From assembly GCA_021904315.1 (NCBI GenBank), contig CM038911.1, positions 13,303,390 through 13,367,389 of the forward strand: a DNA stretch of 64,000 bases, read 5' to 3'. Under the pieces are notes generated by a model. It worked only from the letters and a program-made list of their open reading frames with translations. It was not told the origin of the DNA and ran no database searches. The translations under genes and the position numbers were made by a program. The stretch's first letter is position 1, and the number at the start of each line of letters is the position of its first letter. Shown one piece after another: positions 63,271 to 64,000 of the stretch. Origin of the DNA: Sphagnum magellanicum (Eukaryota; Streptophyta; Sphagnopsida; Sphagnales; Sphagnaceae).

Positions 63271-64000
63271 TTAACCTATATGCACCCACTGGGCTACACT
63301 TGGGAAACCATCGGAGACAGCGAACAGCATGTAGTAAGCACTGGGTGCAATCACAGAAGTGGGTGGTGCTGTTGCTGTCACTGTGTATGAACCTCCTCCC
63401 ACTGCAGTTGGAACTGAAGTTGCAAGCTGTAACAGCCTTTGCCCCTGTAGCCACCAGAAACAAACAAACAAAAAAACAAACAAACAATGATCAGTGATCA
63501 TTCATGCATGATATATTCCACTGGAAATTCCAATTCAGGATCTTCTAATTACAAGTCTTGCACTGCTGAACTTGCACTAGATGTTGTTTGTTGTTTTCCA
63601 AGACTTGGGTGCACAGTTTTTGTACACTGGGATCTTCACCTCCCAGAGATTAATCACGACGATCTAGTGTCTGAGTGAAGGCCTGAGAAGAAGAGTCTAG
63701 AGCTCCACAAGACAAGCAGCATGAGACCATGGAATTGAAAAACAAATATTTATGGAAGAGAAGTACTGCTTCCGGGAGATCAGGATTTAGGATTCAATAT
63801 AGGGAAATTTGAAAAGTTGATTAAGGATTCAGCAGGATGAGCTGCTGGATGCAGTACTGACCTGGGAGAAGGAGTGAGTGGAATAGGGAGCGCTGAGCAG
63901 ATTGAGATCGATGAATTTGGCATTGCCATTGTCGACGGTGGCGGTGAATCTGGCACCATATGCCAATTCTCCGGGAGCATTGGCAATGACAGGTCGTGCA
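63271..64000 (-). CDS. Galactose oxidase/glyoxal oxidase-like protein, C-terminal two exons (gene continues to the right)
   Basis: On the - strand, an exon from the window edge to 63862 and a terminal exon at 63444-63271 join at CCCAG|GTCAGT and GCTACAG|GGGCAA, phase 0. The reading is GARFTATVDNG, FIDLNLLSAPYSTHSFSQ|GQRLLQLATS, then APPTSVIAPSAYYMLFAVSD and GFPSVAQWVHIG. This is the C-terminal beta-sandwich (DUF1929) of plant glyoxal/galactose oxidases. The His in STHS (codon 63874-63876) corresponds to the C-terminal copper ligand of galactose oxidase. These are secreted copper-radical oxidases that make H2O2 in cell walls. The beta-propeller and N-terminus lie outside the window. Confidence 0.85.

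Overview
This window is nuclear DNA from a land plant. Four lines of evidence point that way: intron-containing genes with GT-AG junctions, a plastid-targeted thylakoid protein of the RIQ/DUF1118 family, a 12-oxophytodienoate reductase (OPR), and an inserted piece of organelle-type DNA. The A+T-rich intergenic DNA and the retrotransposon type make me lean towards a non-flowering lineage (bryophyte, lycophyte or fern grade), but nothing here proves it.

Five recognisable host genes lie in low-copy islands. On the - strand at the left edge is the 5' part of a low-molecular-weight protein tyrosine phosphatase with a plastid-type leader (1-933). On the + strand is a two-exon RIQ-like gene (22213-23645). 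On the - strand is a complete six-exon OPR gene (45292-47816, 380 aa). On the + strand is a complete five-exon gene for ribosomal protein eL43/L37a (56150-57909, 92 aa). On the - strand at the right edge is the 3' end of a galactose/glyoxal-oxidase-like gene (63271-64000). An unrecognised single-exon ORF lies at 5215-5670 (-). These genes serve unrelated functions and do not form a cluster.

The rest is transposon and repeat DNA. From 1 to 21 kb it is A+T-rich with several families of degenerate tandem repeats, two paralogous relics of an unrecognised coding sequence (11.4-11.9 and 16.4-16.9 kb), a gag-like relic (about 15.1-15.6 kb) and a 601-bp inverted-repeat element (20067-20667) whose unoccupied site is seen at 50 kb. 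From 25 to 30.6 kb lie a hAT transposase relic, a helicase-plus-endonuclease relic of the Helentron type, and an RPA-like reading frame in the opposite direction.

The most interesting object is the decayed Ty3/gypsy LTR retrotransposon at 31.1-42.8 kb. Its order is gag (two zinc knuckles), aspartic protease, a cytosine-C5 DNA methyltransferase-like domain, reverse transcriptase, RNase H, integrase and a PHD finger. It is further broken by two oppositely oriented solo LTRs of another family, each with a 5-bp target duplication, and by an organelle-derived segment inside the RT. It carries many stops, two frameshifts or deletions and substituted integrase residues, so this copy is dead. The architecture suggests an element that could have both written (C5 methylation) and read (PHD) chromatin marks.

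Two promoter regions (RIQ and OPR) each sit beside a different four-copy tandem array with a unit of about 145 bp. The rest of 42.8-45.3, 50.2-55.8 and 57.9-63.2 kb is A+T-rich sequence with simple repeats and no gene I can support.
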